64,000 bases of DNA, from contig OX381716.1 in assembly GCA_947462335.1 (NCBI GenBank), positions 1,862,845 through 1,926,844 of the forward strand, given 5' to 3'. The notes below the pieces were generated by a model. It was not told the origin of the DNA, did not search any database, and was given only the letters and a program-made list of their open reading frames with translations. The position numbers and the translations under genes were made by a program. Positions 40,725 through 53,955 of the stretch are shown here, piece after piece. Origin of the DNA: Harmothoe impar (lineage: Eukaryota; Annelida; Polychaeta; Phyllodocida; Polynoidae). Each line of letters begins with the position of its first letter. The stretch's first letter is position 1.

Positions 40725-40810
40725 GGTTTTGGGGCTAGCTGTATCAATCCAATGTGGTTGGCATGAAGCTTGAATGCAGCAACAGCGAGTTACTCACCAT
40801 TCAAACATTA
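40725..40810. repeat. CATGATGC repeat, fragment
   Basis: GGCATGAAGCTTGAATGCAGC and GCGAGTTACTCACCATTCAAAC match the inner part of the family. The outer arms are lost. Confidence 0.5.
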
Positions 40811-41284
40811 TAGCAGCAGAATAAAATGATGCAAAAAACAATGAGTGGCCCTCAAAGTGCTGACTATAGCTGCTACCTTGATTTCTTGTAATGATAAACT
40901 TGCAGCTAAGAGGAGGCAGTGACAACACAAGGAAGGATAGTAACCACACTAAAGGCGGTCAGTGGATTCTTGGTTGAATCTATTTTTGTCCCCCCCCCCC
41001 CCCATGGGAGGGGTCGAACATCTTTTTGGTCCCCACTAAGCATGTTGAAATTAAGCTTTGGTAACAGGAAGGCTTTTCCTCTAAGAAGGAGTCCAATTTT
41101 TTTGGTCCCCCCAATCCACCATAACCCCCCCTGTCATTAAAAAAATGACCGCTCCCTAACGCTGTTGGCATAGTGTATCCTGAAATCAAGATAGCACCTT
41201 GCTACTAATATTCCATGTAGAAAAAGACTTCTAGAATACATCTGAAAGTGAGTTAACAGACTTACGTCTCAGGCTTCATAATCA

Positions 41285-41400
41285 GTTTTTATGATGCACC
41301 AAAGCAGCACTAGTAAGTGGAGCATGATCCATCATGCTGGACTTTAAGGAGCATATCTAAGAGTCTAGCAACAGCATGATGCAATAATACATGACCGTCT
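41285..41400. repeat. CATGATGC repeat, diverged fragment
   Basis: TTATGATGCACCAAAGCAGCA and CAACAGCATGATGCAATAATAC match the family. Strongly degenerate. Confidence 0.45.
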
Positions 41401-42699
41401 TGTAAATCTGCAGACCAACTGTGCTAACCACACCTATCCATGTTTCTCCCAGTTCTTCCCAATACTTACAATCCCTAATTATGACTACTCACACCTGTAC
41501 ATTGTAAACATCAGTGTGTCATGTAAGGTCGGTTTGTGTGAGGCTGTGTAAATAGATGGGAGTATAACTAGGGACAGGCATGCAGGCAAGGGCTACTCCT
41601 CCCTCACATTTCCCTCACCCAACAAGCCCTGCCACCAAAGTGGTCCTGCTCCCATTGTAATGGTAACAGCCTGAAAGTGGTAACAGGTGGTAAATAACTC
41701 CATTATGCCTCATTAAGATTCACACATGTCAATGTTCATAACCTGTATAGTATAAGTAACTCTTATCATAGAGATGAAAATGTGTCAAATCTACATGAGC
41801 ACTGCCCCTTCAACATTGCGCTGGTTTGACTTCATGACTATTTGAGAACCATGCTAAAACGGGCCCAATATGATGGATTTAGTTAATGTTTATGCCTGTG
41901 TTCCTTCCTGACTTGTCTCTACTACAGCTGTTCCTCCCTACATGCTCCCCCTCATCTCTCCATCCAACAAACACATAACTCAATTGACGCTTTAGGGATG
42001 AACGACGCTAAAAGATAACATTGGTCAGTGAGTTAATGCCACAAGCGTTCTTTCCTGACATGCTCCTCCCTAGATGCTCCCCCTCATCTCTGCATCCAAC
42101 CAACACATAACTTAGTTAAACGGATGAGACACAGCCAGGAGAGGTATGCTGTGTAGAGTCCATTTAGGGACGAGGATTACCATTTTTGATTATTCCCAAG
42201 TCACATGTGGTTCAGTCCACACATGTCACACACCAATGCCGAGAGCCTCCTCTTTAACACTCTTTGACCCGCTCATGCCTATTATCAGCCTTGTCTGCAA
42301 TGTCACAATGGTATTTATGAAGCCCTACCAGCCTTACTCCCAATGGTATTCATGCATCATGCGGCATAGATGCCAGGATTGAGACATTCGTGAATACTCA
42401 ACATGATGCACCACTGCAAGAACTGGCCCTGACAGACGAGGTATCCACTACACTGGAGTTATGAGAGCTGTCCAACAGAGTAAAACCAGAGTTGACGACA
42501 GGCCTGACATACAACTCTGGACATGACGCATAAATTATTGAAAAATCGTCACTCACTACAAAGACTGTTGCCATGATGCCTCTAAGCAGCCTGGGAAGTG
42601 TATCATCCACAGAAGGTTGTCATGATGCCTCCAAGCAGCCTGGGGAGTGTATAAGAATATTTTAACTGTCTCTGACAAACACAGAGTCTTCCATTGAGT

Positions 42700-43165
42700 A
42701 TCCTATCTCCGCCTTTCAACACACTCTCCTCATCTCCTCTCCAGCCTAACCTTATAACATTCTTCTATGAGACCTCCTATGCCCAATCATGGCTCCCTTT
42801 CTGTGCTGTGCCCTTGGCCTGTGATCTTACAGAAGACAATTACTGTACCCCCTCTCCACTCCGGCCCTACCTGAGTAAATGCCTACCTCCAGCCATGCCT
42901 GCAGCCACAGAGGGAGCAGTATCATCTCCACTCCCTCCCCCCCCCACCTCCCTCCTCCCTCCTCCTCCCTTCTCCCCTTTGTACCCTGTCCTACCCCTAC
43001 CTCAGTAAATGCTGACCTTCAGCCATGCCTGCAGCCACAGAGAGAGCAGTATTATATTCTGCCCCCAGCCTCGGCACCCAATGTAATAAGGTTTACTGTA
43101 TTTCTGCCTCATGAATGTTTTAGTATTGTCTTCTCTATCCTAGCCTTACTTTATATTGGAGTATA
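42700..43165. repeat. Dispersed repeat shared with 52400-52610
   Basis: Shared blocks include GCCTGTGATC near 42818, CAATTACTGT, CCAGCCATGCCTGCAGCCACAGA (twice, an internal duplication at about 42890 and 43020), and TGAATG-TTTTAGTA-TGTCTTCTCTAT. No coding potential is supported. Confidence 0.6.
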
Positions 43166-43274
43166 ATAATAGGACTGAGTGATGTCTGAGAGGTAAGGCC
43201 TAGGTCATTAACCTATGGCTATGGTACACGTATAACATCTTGGGAATAATGATATACATATCTGCCATTTATAC

Positions 43275-43803
43275 CATGTGTAGGGGCACGAATAATACGT
43301 GTACATATAAGGTCCGTGGAGTCAGAGCGGTAAGTGCCTCCAACGGACACTAGGTGGCAACACCTAAGCCATGTCCTTTCGGTTATCCGGTAGCGGAGCC
43401 AGGCAGGGCACTCCAGACGGCGCTACGGAGGAGTGCCACGTCGACACTGCTTGGTCCGCGCTCAGGGTATATAAGAGGCCGAGGTTGGCTACCTCAGGGA
43501 GTTCGTCCCAGGACGAGCTCTGACCCACACCTTTCGTACCTTCGCTTTGACAGGGGCACCTACACCCCTCCCACATTATGGCTCCTGCACCAGCCATGCT
43601 GGCTCAGGGCTTGACTGTCCGGTATTGCTAAGACTTTGAACTATCGATAGAATCCTGTGTGTCTTCGAATGGTTGAAAGACCAAGTGAACCGAGTAGAAA
43701 CCTTCGTGTACTTTTGAGGCTGTGATCGAATAAAAACCTGTTGCATTCAAACCGAATTTGGAACCTGTTTTCGAGTTGTACGCATATGAAACCCCTACAC
43801 ATG
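43275..43803 (+). mobile_element. Solo gypsy LTR with CATG target duplication
   Basis: The 521-base LTR (43279-43799) is flanked by CATG on both sides (43275-43278 and 43800-43803), with no internal region. It is the expected product of LTR-LTR recombination. It differs from the LTRs at 26189 and 38138 at roughly 20 positions, so it is an older insertion of the same family. TATA box and AATAAA are kept. Confidence 0.95.
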
Positions 43804-46800
43804 TGTAGTTTAGTTGCCAGCAGGGACTTCCTTGGCAACCTTGCTGAAAAAAAGTCATGATTAATTTGTGTGAGTGATGGATTAATCTGACTGTCCTGAT
43901 TTGTAATACTTTATTTGTTGTCATTAATTAGTCTCACTGAATGAGATTTATAAAGGCTCTACGGGTGTCCTTACTAGAGATGAATGCAATAATCCATGCT
44001 GTTAGAGCAATCAGTCTTTCTCCATAGGTAAGGTACATCTTTTTTTGTTGAATGTATAATTGACTTAGATCAGTACATTGCCTCTTAGACTATATGTTCA
44101 GATCAAAAGTGCATTTTTAGTGCAGAGACATCACTATAATTTTCTATCAAACAGACATGTGTAATGCAGCATATGCAAATCACTACAGTTACCAATTAGG
44201 CAGGCTCCCAATTGCATCAAAAAGGCTTTGGCAGGAGTCTTTTCCCTAAGGTATGCAGTTAACACAGGATATTTCACATACCCCAAGTTTGGCGTGTGTG
44301 AAAATATGCTAAAAGGATGATGATGATGACATTCTGACACATTTACAGCCAACCTCAGGTTTCTAATAAAGTGGGAGTCTCTGTAAGCTAGCACCAGAGC
44401 CTGGCTACTGTGGTCTCCCACTGTGTTGAAGGAGGACAATATGGCGGATACCACAAGACACCCATGTGATGATCATGTGATGACTCATTGTCAGCCATGT
44501 TGAATGTGGCTCCAAAATAAGGGCATCTAGGTGAGCATGAGTGTCTCTCCTTTTAAAACCCACACTAGAGGACAGATGAAGATACAAGCAGATTATGTAG
44601 TCACATGAAATGAGCGACTAATCGTGAGTAGCAGGATAAAGAGAAAACAGGAAAATTGACAGTATTAGACTTTGAAACTTACAAAAGTACAAGCTAATTA
44701 GGCTGAACTTCATTTTGCAAAGAGAGAAGCAAGAAAAACAAATAATGATGAAAGACATTGCTCTGATATTCCACACAGCACACCCATAGCGCTTATAACC
44801 AAAAAGGTTTAAGATACCGCCTTGCCATTTATCATGCTAATCAACTTTCTCCAATGCAGTATCCCAAGGCCACACACAAAACCATACTTTATTGCTACCC
44901 GGTAGTAGTTGACATCACATGAAATGATATGAAACAACGTGAAAGGAAACTTCGCTGTAAAAAGACAAGAAACTTCTGGTGAATAAAGTTGATTTATTAC
45001 TTTAAAAAAAATGTTCCCTTGCCGCTCAATCTCCAAAGGCAAACAGTTTAGACAAACATCAAAAAAACAGAGCCAAACAAAAAGGATGTAAACAAAGTCT
45101 GCGCTGCATGTTAAAAGGCAGGGCTGCAGAATAGTGCCTGGGAGGGAATTCCCGTATATTGTTGGATGGATGATTGGTAGTATAGATCCTCATGCAAAGG
45201 CTTAACAAATTATATTATCATTAATTACTGTGTAAAGTTTGTAAGTGATTTTCGAAATTGTGTTTCATCATCTTATTCATTTATATACATATGAAATGTT
45301 TCATGTTAGAAATGATAACTTCATTGACTTTGAATATTGAATACCTATCAATTATATCTAACAGTTCTGCTGAATTCAGAATACACCATCACAGGACTAC
45401 TGAAATATTGGCATTAGTCAATTCTGCCCACACCAATGTGAAGATCTATCCAACACTGGTACTAGTGGCTGTCTAACTTGATATCTACAGTCTGATCTGA
45501 TGTGTCAGGTTTCCATTTCAAACTGAATCCATGGCTGTCTATATTGATCTCCTGTCTGAGGATCTTTATTTATGTTCCCCATATCCCTGTACAGACAGTG
45601 GTGTTATTACACTAGCTTTTCAAAAACACAGGACGTTATGAAAATCATTGATTCATTATCCACATTTGTTGTAATATTCTATAATGGATATATCTTTATA
45701 TCTTTTCTTGAAGAATCTATATTTGTCTTCTCTCTGTTCATTTCTGTCATAATGCATCAGGAAATGAGTGAATAAAACAAACTAAGCAACTCCTGTATCA
45801 GGCGCAAAAATTATTGTCCACATGTGTAGAAAATACTATGATAAAACTCATCCTATAGTAATGTGATGGTACAGGTGCTGGGTATATTTGACATACAAGT
45901 GGACCTGATCTCATCTTGTTTTATGTATCTGTAAAACAGCTCCCTGCACCTGCGGCCAACTCTAGATTCCTAAAGTTCTTGTCCTCGGACAGTTGCTGTG
46001 ATTCTCATGGAAAATTATCTATATTTAAGATTTACTTTGCTTTGTCTGACCACTCTCCTCACTTCCTGCTGTACTCATGCAGCAGCTAGTTTTACTGTAC
46101 TACCTTCATGAAGGGAATTCTATTGTTCCTTTGCTCCTATGATATTTCTTACAGCATTTCAGTAGTTTAAAGTAGATTGGTAGGAAACCCCTCTCATAGT
46201 TTTCTTGCCACATCCTGCTGCTGAGCCTCCTATTACCCTTGCACCCCCAAGTACAGGCATATCCCCAATTGTGCACCAGGCTCACCCCCTAATACTACTA
46301 CTACTACTACCCTGAGGCTGCAGTGTGGGGAGATCCTCAAGAGGTTTAAGTGTCATACATCTGTAGAGGACTGCTCTAGCGGTTTAAGTATAATGTACTG
46401 AGAATACTCCTTCCAGAGTTTACGAGTGAACCAACGTTTCTGCTCAAGGGCAGCGGCTCTCTTGCTATCTTGTCTTAAGTTACAAGAAAGTTGCTGAGAA
46501 AGATACAACGATCTAATATGAGTTCATTCATAACTAAAACCTCCTCCCCTTCGCTGCCAGGGAACATGACATGCAAAAAGTATGAAGTAGGATAAACCTC
46601 CTCAGGAGACGTGGGCCATGACTGAAATATGAGGCAGGCTTTGCCAAAGGTACAGTGTTTTCTGAAGGATTGATGACTTCTTCTGGGAATACAGATCTCA
46701 GAGTAAGGTTTGTAAAGTTTCATGGGACTTAATGCAAGAAGGAAATAACACAAGGCCAGTGGGCCAGAATAAAGTAGGATAAAGAAAAGGAAGAAACATA

Positions 46801-47060
46801 GAAAGAGAAGACAAGGAGCAGGGAGGAAGGAACAATTGACATGTAGAAAAGGTGAAGGTAACACTGATATGACCATGAGAGAACAAGGCAAAGTAGAAAA
46901 CGTGAGAAGAGTGGGATGTGGAGGGCATGTGGTGGGACAGAAACAATGGTAAAACTATAGTTAAGAAAAACAGAAAGCACAGTACCTCTAGAGAACACTA
47001 CAGAAGTCAATGTGTGGGGGAAGTCAGACCCTATGGCATCCAGGTCAGCGTTAATGTACC
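43804..47060. other. Host DNA, no gene recognised
   Basis: A segment near 43855-43930 (GGATTAATCTGACTGTC, TTATTTGTTGTCATTAAT) has a relative near 54620-54690. A short ACT run lies near 46296. Otherwise nothing is recognised. Confidence 0.4.
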
Positions 47061-47270
47061 CGGGTCACACCAACTGTTACTTATCTAATGCAGAGCTGCT
47101 CCCCACACATTGAGCAGTCCCCCTCAGCCATGAGTAACTTGTCAGGGCTATATTAAAGCACCATACCAGGCCTGACCCTGTAGGGTTGATATACTACTAA
47201 GATGTAGCACTGTTGAGCTACTTGCCAGTATTCATGCGTCCAGGTGACAAAGGGCATAATGTGAGTTACA
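47061..47270. repeat. CATGATGC repeat, degenerate copy
   Basis: Blocks GAGTAACTTGTCAGGGCTATA and GGGCATAATG match the family layout. Weak. Confidence 0.35.
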
Positions 47271-48399
47271 GGATTCACGGCAGGTGAGCTGATTGGCTGC
47301 TTTTATCCGCTCACATCTGACATTTATATGACATATCACATTATTGTTTCCCTCTAGAGTAATTCATCTCCCTTTGTCTGAAGACAAAGATCAGTGGGAA
47401 AGCTTTACGCATATAGCTTTCTGCTGTCAGAAGGATTGGTGAGGGATTGGAACTGGAGACTTCTTTCAGCTGCTGCTGATTAAAGGTCACACAGGGTGAC
47501 ATTTACAATGATTACTTTGTCAGTGCATTGCATTTATACAGATCATATATGATCTGATCCTGACAATATCAGTACCTTTGTTATACATAATGCTGACTGG
47601 TGGAGAAAGTGATTGTTGATCTTGAAGGGTCAAACATTTACTGTAACCTAGGGGAAATGGAGGGGGAATAGATGGATTCAATCTGTATGAGCAACAGTTA
47701 GCTTCACAGAGAAAGTAAAGGAGTTTTTCTTTGCTTATGTAGAGGGTCAACTTGATTCATCACTGATAATACAGATTTAACGCAAGTTTACCCTTCATTG
47801 AAGCAGTGTAATTAGTGGTTTGACTCTGTATTTCACCAGAGCTGTGTGGGATTAAACGTTAACATCCTTATATTTCTCTGTGTATGGTGGTTCTCATTAG
47901 TATCTCTGTCTAACATATTTTAATCCTCATGTATTTCAAGAATCAGTTGATCTTTTAGTAGGGTTGGTACTTAGTTTGACACAAAGGAAAAATGACTAAC
48001 CTATCCATTGATTGTGTTTTGCTTACACAGATATGTATGGCATATGTGTGACAGGAAAGGACATAATCCAGCTCAGAGTCAGACACTTTAGTCAATACAT
48101 GATACAGCCAATTTTAACCAAACATCTTTGAAAGTTTTGTCAGTAACTCCAGTATATATCTAGTTTAGGCACTACCTGACATAATGAATGGTTTCTAGTC
48201 CCCATCTGTAACCAAAGTCCTATTAGGACCTCATCCAGGACACATTCTGCCTACATTTACCTCCACATTCTGCCTGCCTTTACCTGCTGTCCCTCCAACC
48301 TATTCTAACTCTCCTTAATTGGACACGGCACAAGGGGGTTGGCTAGTTAGGCTGCTGGTGGCCATTTTCTCAGCATAAGCCGGCCCCAACCTGACACCT

Positions 48400-48755
48400 C
48401 TAATAGGGCTAATTCGTGCATGACCCGCAGGCCTAGCAGGTAGCTCACCAGGGCTGCATTCATACATCACACTCCCTGTTTAGGAGTGTATCTACCCTTT
48501 AGTAGAGCTGACTGCCTAAGGCTATTCATGTATTAAAGCACTATCCGGCATGTCACTATTAGATTACTGTTGTCATGATACATCAATGCAAGCCTAGTGA
48601 GAAACTCTCCTGTGCTCAGCATGATGCTTGAATGCAGCACTGGTGAGTGACTCACAAGTGCTGCATTCATGCATCATGTTGACCAAGGACATGATGCATT
48701 AAGGCATTACGCCACCACATAACACACTATGCTGCCCTTAAAGGGTTAATGAGAG
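48400..48755. repeat. CATGATGC palindromic repeat, compound copy
   Basis: CAGGGCTGCATTCATACATCA, CAGCATGATGCTTGAATGCAG, GCATTCATGCATCATGTTGAC and GCTGCCCTTAAAGGGTTAA are present. The last is the canonical right end. Confidence 0.75.
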
Positions 48756-49751
48756 GGATGACTAAGATGTGAGTTGACCTCATGTGGTCATACACCGCGA
48801 ATCGTCAGCAAATCATCTCTCACAACAAAGACTGGCCCTGTCCCCTGCTCACTTATACAAGGGCTGACTAGGAGTATCTATTTAGTCAGACCCTCAGTAG
48901 TTCAGGGTAGTGTATTAGTCAGAGTTATGAGACAAACTTGGTCATAACATCCTTTACATAAGCAAACTTGTATGAATGCAGCTTGGCGGGTTTTACCCGA
49001 GGTAGGTTTCTAAGCAAGACTTCAAGGTGATTTCATCAATATTTAGAACAAACAGTGAAGGCTCCATTAACAGACAAGAGAATCCATTAAAACACACCCC
49101 AGACATTTCATATCACCAAATGTGAAGACAATTAAAATGTGTTAATGACCTCAGAAATCTTTAATTGTGTTTCAAAAATGAGACTACAAATGGAATTTTC
49201 AATTTAACCCCTTAAGCAAGGACTTAAGAGACAAAGGCTCCCTGTTCTATTACAGCAGGCTCTCAATGATTAGTGGAATCTGTTAACGCCTTTCATTTAA
49301 AGCCAATAGCTCTCAAACACCCACAGAGTTGTTGGATGAAGACGGTGTAACTGTTTGTCCCTTAAAGCGTGTGTCTGAATGGATCTGAAGATTTCTGCAA
49401 ACTGCTTTGGTGAAAGGGGACAAAAGGAGAATAAAACACATGACAGAATAGACAGGACAGACAGACAGGTAGAGGAAACAGTAGCTGTCAAGGATGGTTG
49501 GCTGATGGGCAGCCTCATTAGAAGTGGGGAGAGTAGGAGAGAGAGACAAGGACAGGGCAATTTATGCAACTGCTGATGCATATCTTATGATATATGATGA
49601 TTGTCCTTCGCCAAATTAAATTCAGATGTAGTGAACCATGCTTCTAGTCTAGAACTAGCTGCTCATTGCACCGTTAGCTCCAGACCACAGCCATACATCT
49701 ACTGCATGAAAACTCCTGTTCAAGTATATTTAAGGTTTACTTAAACAACCA

Positions 49752-49975
49752 GGAAATGTCATGGCAATGTCATATGACATTTCCGGTAAATGTAGGCTCA
49801 ACCTAAATTTACCGGAAATGTCATATCACATTTCCGATAAATTTAAGATGACCTTAGATTCGCTGGGAATGTCATATGACATTTCCAGTATTTTTAAGAT
49901 GACTTTAAATTCACCGGAATTATCATATGACATTCCCAGTGAATTTCAGTTCCTCTTAAATTTACTGGAAAGTTA
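49752..49975. repeat. 51-bp repeat, 4 copies, each carrying a palindrome
   Basis: Each unit contains AATGTCATATGACATTTCC, a palindrome centred on CATATG, separated by AAATTTAAGATGAC-type spacers. Because 51 is divisible by three, the plus strand stays open and would encode 17-residue repeats (MSYDIS...). I take this as a repeat, not a gene. Confidence 0.85.
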
Positions 49976-50049
49976 CTGCATTCGAAAATGTGGTCATAGT
50001 ATTACATGGTCGAAACATTATTTAAATAAATATATATATATATATGTCT

Positions 50050-50345
50050 AGAACCCATGAGTAAACCAGGGGGTTAAGGGGCCCTGATCCCGCTATTATC
50101 TGGAGGGCTACAACCCGTGATACCAACCAGGGGAGTAAGGGGGCCCTGATCCTGTTATGGTACAATGTTTTGAGGGTTCATGGAGGACTAGAACCAGTGA
50201 TACTAACCAAGGGAGTAAGGGGGCCTGATCCCGTTATTATACAATGTTATGAGGGTTTCTGGAGGGCTACAACCCGTAATACTGACCAGGGGAGTAAGGG
50301 GACCCTGATCCCGTCATTATGCATGATTTTGAAGGCCTATGGGGG
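50050..50345. repeat. About 80-bp tandem repeat, 3-4 copies
   Basis: The unit contains GGAGGGCTACAACCCGTGAT, AACCAGGGGAGTAAGGGGGC and CCTGATCCCGTTATTATACA. The first copy is shorter. A single related block (GGGGGTCCTGATACCCTATG) lies near 24610. Confidence 0.85.
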
Positions 50346-50496
50346 ATGAGTGTATTTGATATACATGTCATTATAATACATAAAGTGTGCCCCCCCAACC
50401 AACTCTTTAATATCCTACCATAGGAGTAATGACTTTTCTAACTGTTAGAATTTATAACACCCCTACCAGACCGCCACACTGCTACAGGTAACAATA

Positions 50497-50715
50497 GGCA
50501 GGTAGCAGTGGGACTGGTGTGGCGGCGTTTGTGGCACTCTAGGTCCGCCAGGAGGCAGTATAGGGCCCCTTGTCCGCGCCCTGGAGAGGCAGGTAGCAGT
50601 GGGACTAGTGTGGCCGTGTCTGTGGCGCTCTAGGTCCGCCAGGAGGCAGTATAGGGCCCCTTGTCCGCGCCCTGGAGAGGCAGGTAGCAGTGGGACTGGT
50701 GTGGCGGTCTCTCTA
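50497..50715. repeat. 91-bp tandem repeat, 2.4 copies
   Basis: GGCAGGTAGCAGTGGGACT recurs at 50498, 50589 and 50680. The unit also has CTCTAGGTCCGCCAGGAGGC and CCCCTTGTCCGCGCCCTGGA. Confidence 0.9.
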
Positions 50716-50944
50716 CCCTTTATTTTGCTTTATTTTATTTATTTATTTCCCTGAAGGTACAATACACATTTGGGGCTGTAAAGTCAGAACTACTTAGAGC
50801 ACAGCGAGATTTACATTCAGGTATCTTGGGAGTCCCAGGGGCTTTACAATGACTCCTCCTGGGACTCCCTCACCCCTCTAGAAGCGCTACAATGCGCACC
50901 CAATGACGTCCAAGCTACACTGATCCGCTTCAGTGCACATCAGA

Positions 50945-51025
50945 GGTCACGTGACCTCAATAGCCAATCTGGGGCAGGTCTCGTGGCGGTCACGGGACCA
51001 TGACTGCACCCCCTTTATATTCGGG
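50945..51025 (+). promoter_or_regulatory. Promoter-like cluster: E-box, CCAAT, TATA
   Basis: AGGTCACGTGACCTC (about 50945), ATAGCCAATCTGG (about 50960) and CCCCTTTATATTCGGGGG (about 51009) lie in the usual order. The downstream sequence is C/T-rich CTGCC-type repeats and no clear gene follows. It could belong to an old LTR. Confidence 0.4.
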
Positions 51026-51349
51026 GGCTGCTGGGGGTGCTCCTCACTACACTCCTGCCTGGACTCCTTGACACACCTCCTGCATGCTGAACCTCCTGCT
51101 GCCTGCCGAAGCTCTGCTGGATTGACTGCCCAGCTGTCTACCTTACTGCCCAGCTGCCTACCTGACTGCCCAGCTTACAGGACCCAACCCAACTCCGTCC
51201 CCAGCCTCCCTACTCTGTCCCCAACCTCAGTACTCTGTTCCCAGCCTCACTAGTCCGTCCCCAACCTCCCTTCCATGTCCTTAGTTCCCCTACTCTGTTC
51301 CTGTAGACTAGCCCTGGGGTATGCCAAATATGATTAAATCTCCAACAAC

Positions 51350-52390
51350 AAAAAAAAGACCAATTGGTTAACCAGCTGCATTCCATTTCAATATAATAAG
51401 ATTAATATATATTTAATGACATTTAGGTCAATTTGATTTCTTGATATTTCCTTCTGAAATGTTGATAAAGGTGCTTAAATGTAAATTTTTGGAAACCAGC
51501 ACCTGGGTCTTGACATGAGGTCTAATCACATTTAAGTAAAACCTTTTTCATGGCCTTGACATTTGGTTTAATGAGCTTTAATGACATTAAGATAAATATC
51601 TCAGACCATTTAGGTCAATTAAATGTCGCTTAAATATACCAAAATAGTCACTTTTGGTAAAATAAAATATGCTAAAATGTCAAAATTTTGACATTTAAGT
51701 TTTCCCGGCGAGGTCGATTAAATGTAATTATAGTTGCTTGTCAAAGCTATTTAAGCATATATAATGGCCTTTAGGAAAAACTTGAATATATATAACAAAA
51801 GTTTTCATGCAGTGATCATAATCAAATTGTAAAGCATCCTACAGAAATTATTAAGTGTAATTCCTTTGTTATCACCACCACATATAGATGCAACATCACC
51901 TGGACACAAAATAGGTTCCATAGATTTGACACTTATTCATGTCATGTGAAATCTTAATAGGAATGCTGAACAGGGGTAGTTTTACCCTGATGATGTCTAC
52001 TGAATATTTCTCTGTGGCAGAACAATACCAGGTACCCATGGTAAATTACAAAACACAATGCTCACAATTTTACTGCTCTTAATTCCTGTCCTAGTCCCAG
52101 GGCAGCTTACACATTTCACTAATTAGATGTCCCTAACTGTTCCCATGACACAGAAAATGGACAGACAATGTGCCCCCATCTGCATGCCATTAGCAAGCAT
52201 CAATGATTAGTGTATCGGTTTGGTCATTTGGTGTTGTGCACTACTTTTATATTCTGGCTGTACTAGGTGTGATTGCTCAGGCAGGACTCCTGTTGTATTA
52301 CCTCTAGGCATTCTTCCAGGACACACCCTTTCTTGCCTTTCCAGCCACTAAAAAAGAATCTACTGTCTTATATGAAGCCTATTGTATTCA
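51350..52390. other. AT-rich host DNA, nothing recognised
   Basis: It contains repeated ATTTAGGTCAATT and TTAAATGTC words near 51420-51720 but no clear unit, and no gene. Confidence 0.35.
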
Positions 52391-52399
52391 ACCATTCCC

Positions 52400-52610
52400 C
52401 CCTCTTACCTCAAGGGCTTAGGACTTAGCCTGTGATCACTCACAGGGCAATTACTGTCCCCATCTCCACTGGTCTGGTAAATGACCTCCTACAGTCATGC
52501 CTGCAACCGCAGACAGAGAAATATTATCAGCCCCTGCACGTAATGTGATAAGTTTAGTATATAACTACTGCATGAATGCTTTAGTACTGTCTTCTCTATG
52601 TCAGGCCAGT
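52400..52610. repeat. Dispersed repeat shared with 42700-43165
   Basis: AGCCTGTGATCACTCACAGGGCAATTACTGT and TGAATGCTTTAGTACTGTCTTCTCTATG correspond to the earlier copy at reduced identity (both written here as short shared blocks). Confidence 0.55.
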
Positions 52611-53663
52611 ATATTCTAGACTCTCTAGACAGTTTGCAAATTATAGACTGTATAATGTTGTGTAATTTCTCAGAGGGCTAGATGCAGTTAAAAAACTAAT
52701 TATCCCTTCTATTTAAAGTTGCACATTTCCTTATTTACACTTTACAAATTATTATCCTATAAATCCCTACAATTTGCATATTTATTGATAATGTATCCTA
52801 CCAAAAATATTATTCTGGAGATAATCGAATAAACTTACTGGAATATCAATTGAATAAACGATAAGCATCAACTTCACAGTTGTAGACTTCTGATATCTTT
52901 AAACCTATAGCCACTGAATATTTGAACCTCTCAGACAGTACTCTCTGTGAAGAATCCTCTAAGGAGTATTCCCCACTGAATTAAACAGCACCATCTGGAG
53001 GCAGGTCAGCACACTAATAGATTCCTGTAGTACAGCTTTAATTAGGCAGATGCATCAACTCCCATCAACCCCCAGTCTGCCGCCTTAGTCACTTAATCAG
53101 CCGGGGACCCGGGGAGCAAACACCCCACCTCTCAGCACCACTCCAGTAGGTCAACTTTCTCTCAGGAGACACACTGCTAGTATGTACATCTGGACTGTAT
53201 GCTAGTAATCAGTTTGGAGATTTTTAACAATAGCGGTCCAGCAATTATATATTCAAAACTTGGTCCTTTTTGTGTCTTGTGCCTCAACTTTGCAGAAAAG
53301 TCTATACGAGAAATGTTGAAAATACAATTAATGGGGATCAGTATTCCCCATACGTGGCAGGTAGGCCCACAGGGCTGGCTCACTTGGGCAGTCACGTGTG
53401 TAGGTGGGACAGGGATATTCATAGCGTAGTAGTAGCATGCTAGCAAACCCGTTCAATTCCTAGTAGATCGAGGTGAAAACCATCTTTCAATTGCACACAA
53501 GCAGTAGAATGTCCCTGCAGCAGGACCCTTACGTAGTGCCAGAAGGCACTGAAGGTAGTTCTGGGATTAAGTAGATTCTGCTGAGGATGTTACAAACACT
53601 GTTCAGCTAAGCAGATGAAGGGGATTAGAGATGGAGGAGTAAAAACAGGAGACCAGGGTCCGA

Positions 53664-53955
53664 GCTGGGAGCAGGACTAGAGTAGGTGTGGGGGGTGTGA
53701 ACAGGACTAGAGTAGGGGTGGGAGGTGCGACAGGACTAGAGTAGGTGTGGGAGGTGTCAGGGGACTAGAGTAGGTGTGGGAGGTGTCAGGGGACTAGAGT
53801 AGGTGTGGGAGGTGTGAGAGAACTAGAGTAGGTGTGGGAGATGTGAGAGGACTAGAGTAGGTGTGGGAGGTGTGAGAGAACTAGAGTAGGTATGGGAGGT
53901 GTCAGAGGACTAGAGTAGGTGTGGGAGGTGTGACAGGACTAGAGTAGGTATTGAT
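53664..53955. repeat. 29-bp minisatellite, about 10 copies
   Basis: The unit is ACTAGAGTAGGTGTGGGAGG plus TGTGAGAGG with small changes. The spacing is 29-30 bases. Confidence 0.95.

Noticed and set aside
46475..47010. Overlapping minus-strand frames with hydrophobic stretches
   Set aside because: They are short, mutually overlapping in different frames, pyrimidine-biased and without homology I can recognise.
49752..50051. 96-codon frame with MSYDIS repeats as a real peptide gene
   Set aside because: The frame is a by-product of a 51-base tandem palindrome; no start context or domain supports it.
50443..51350. Possible solo LTR starting TGTTAGAATTTATAACACC with E-box, CCAAT and TATA
   Set aside because: No convincing CA end with a matching target duplication was found, so only the promoter-like motif cluster is reported.
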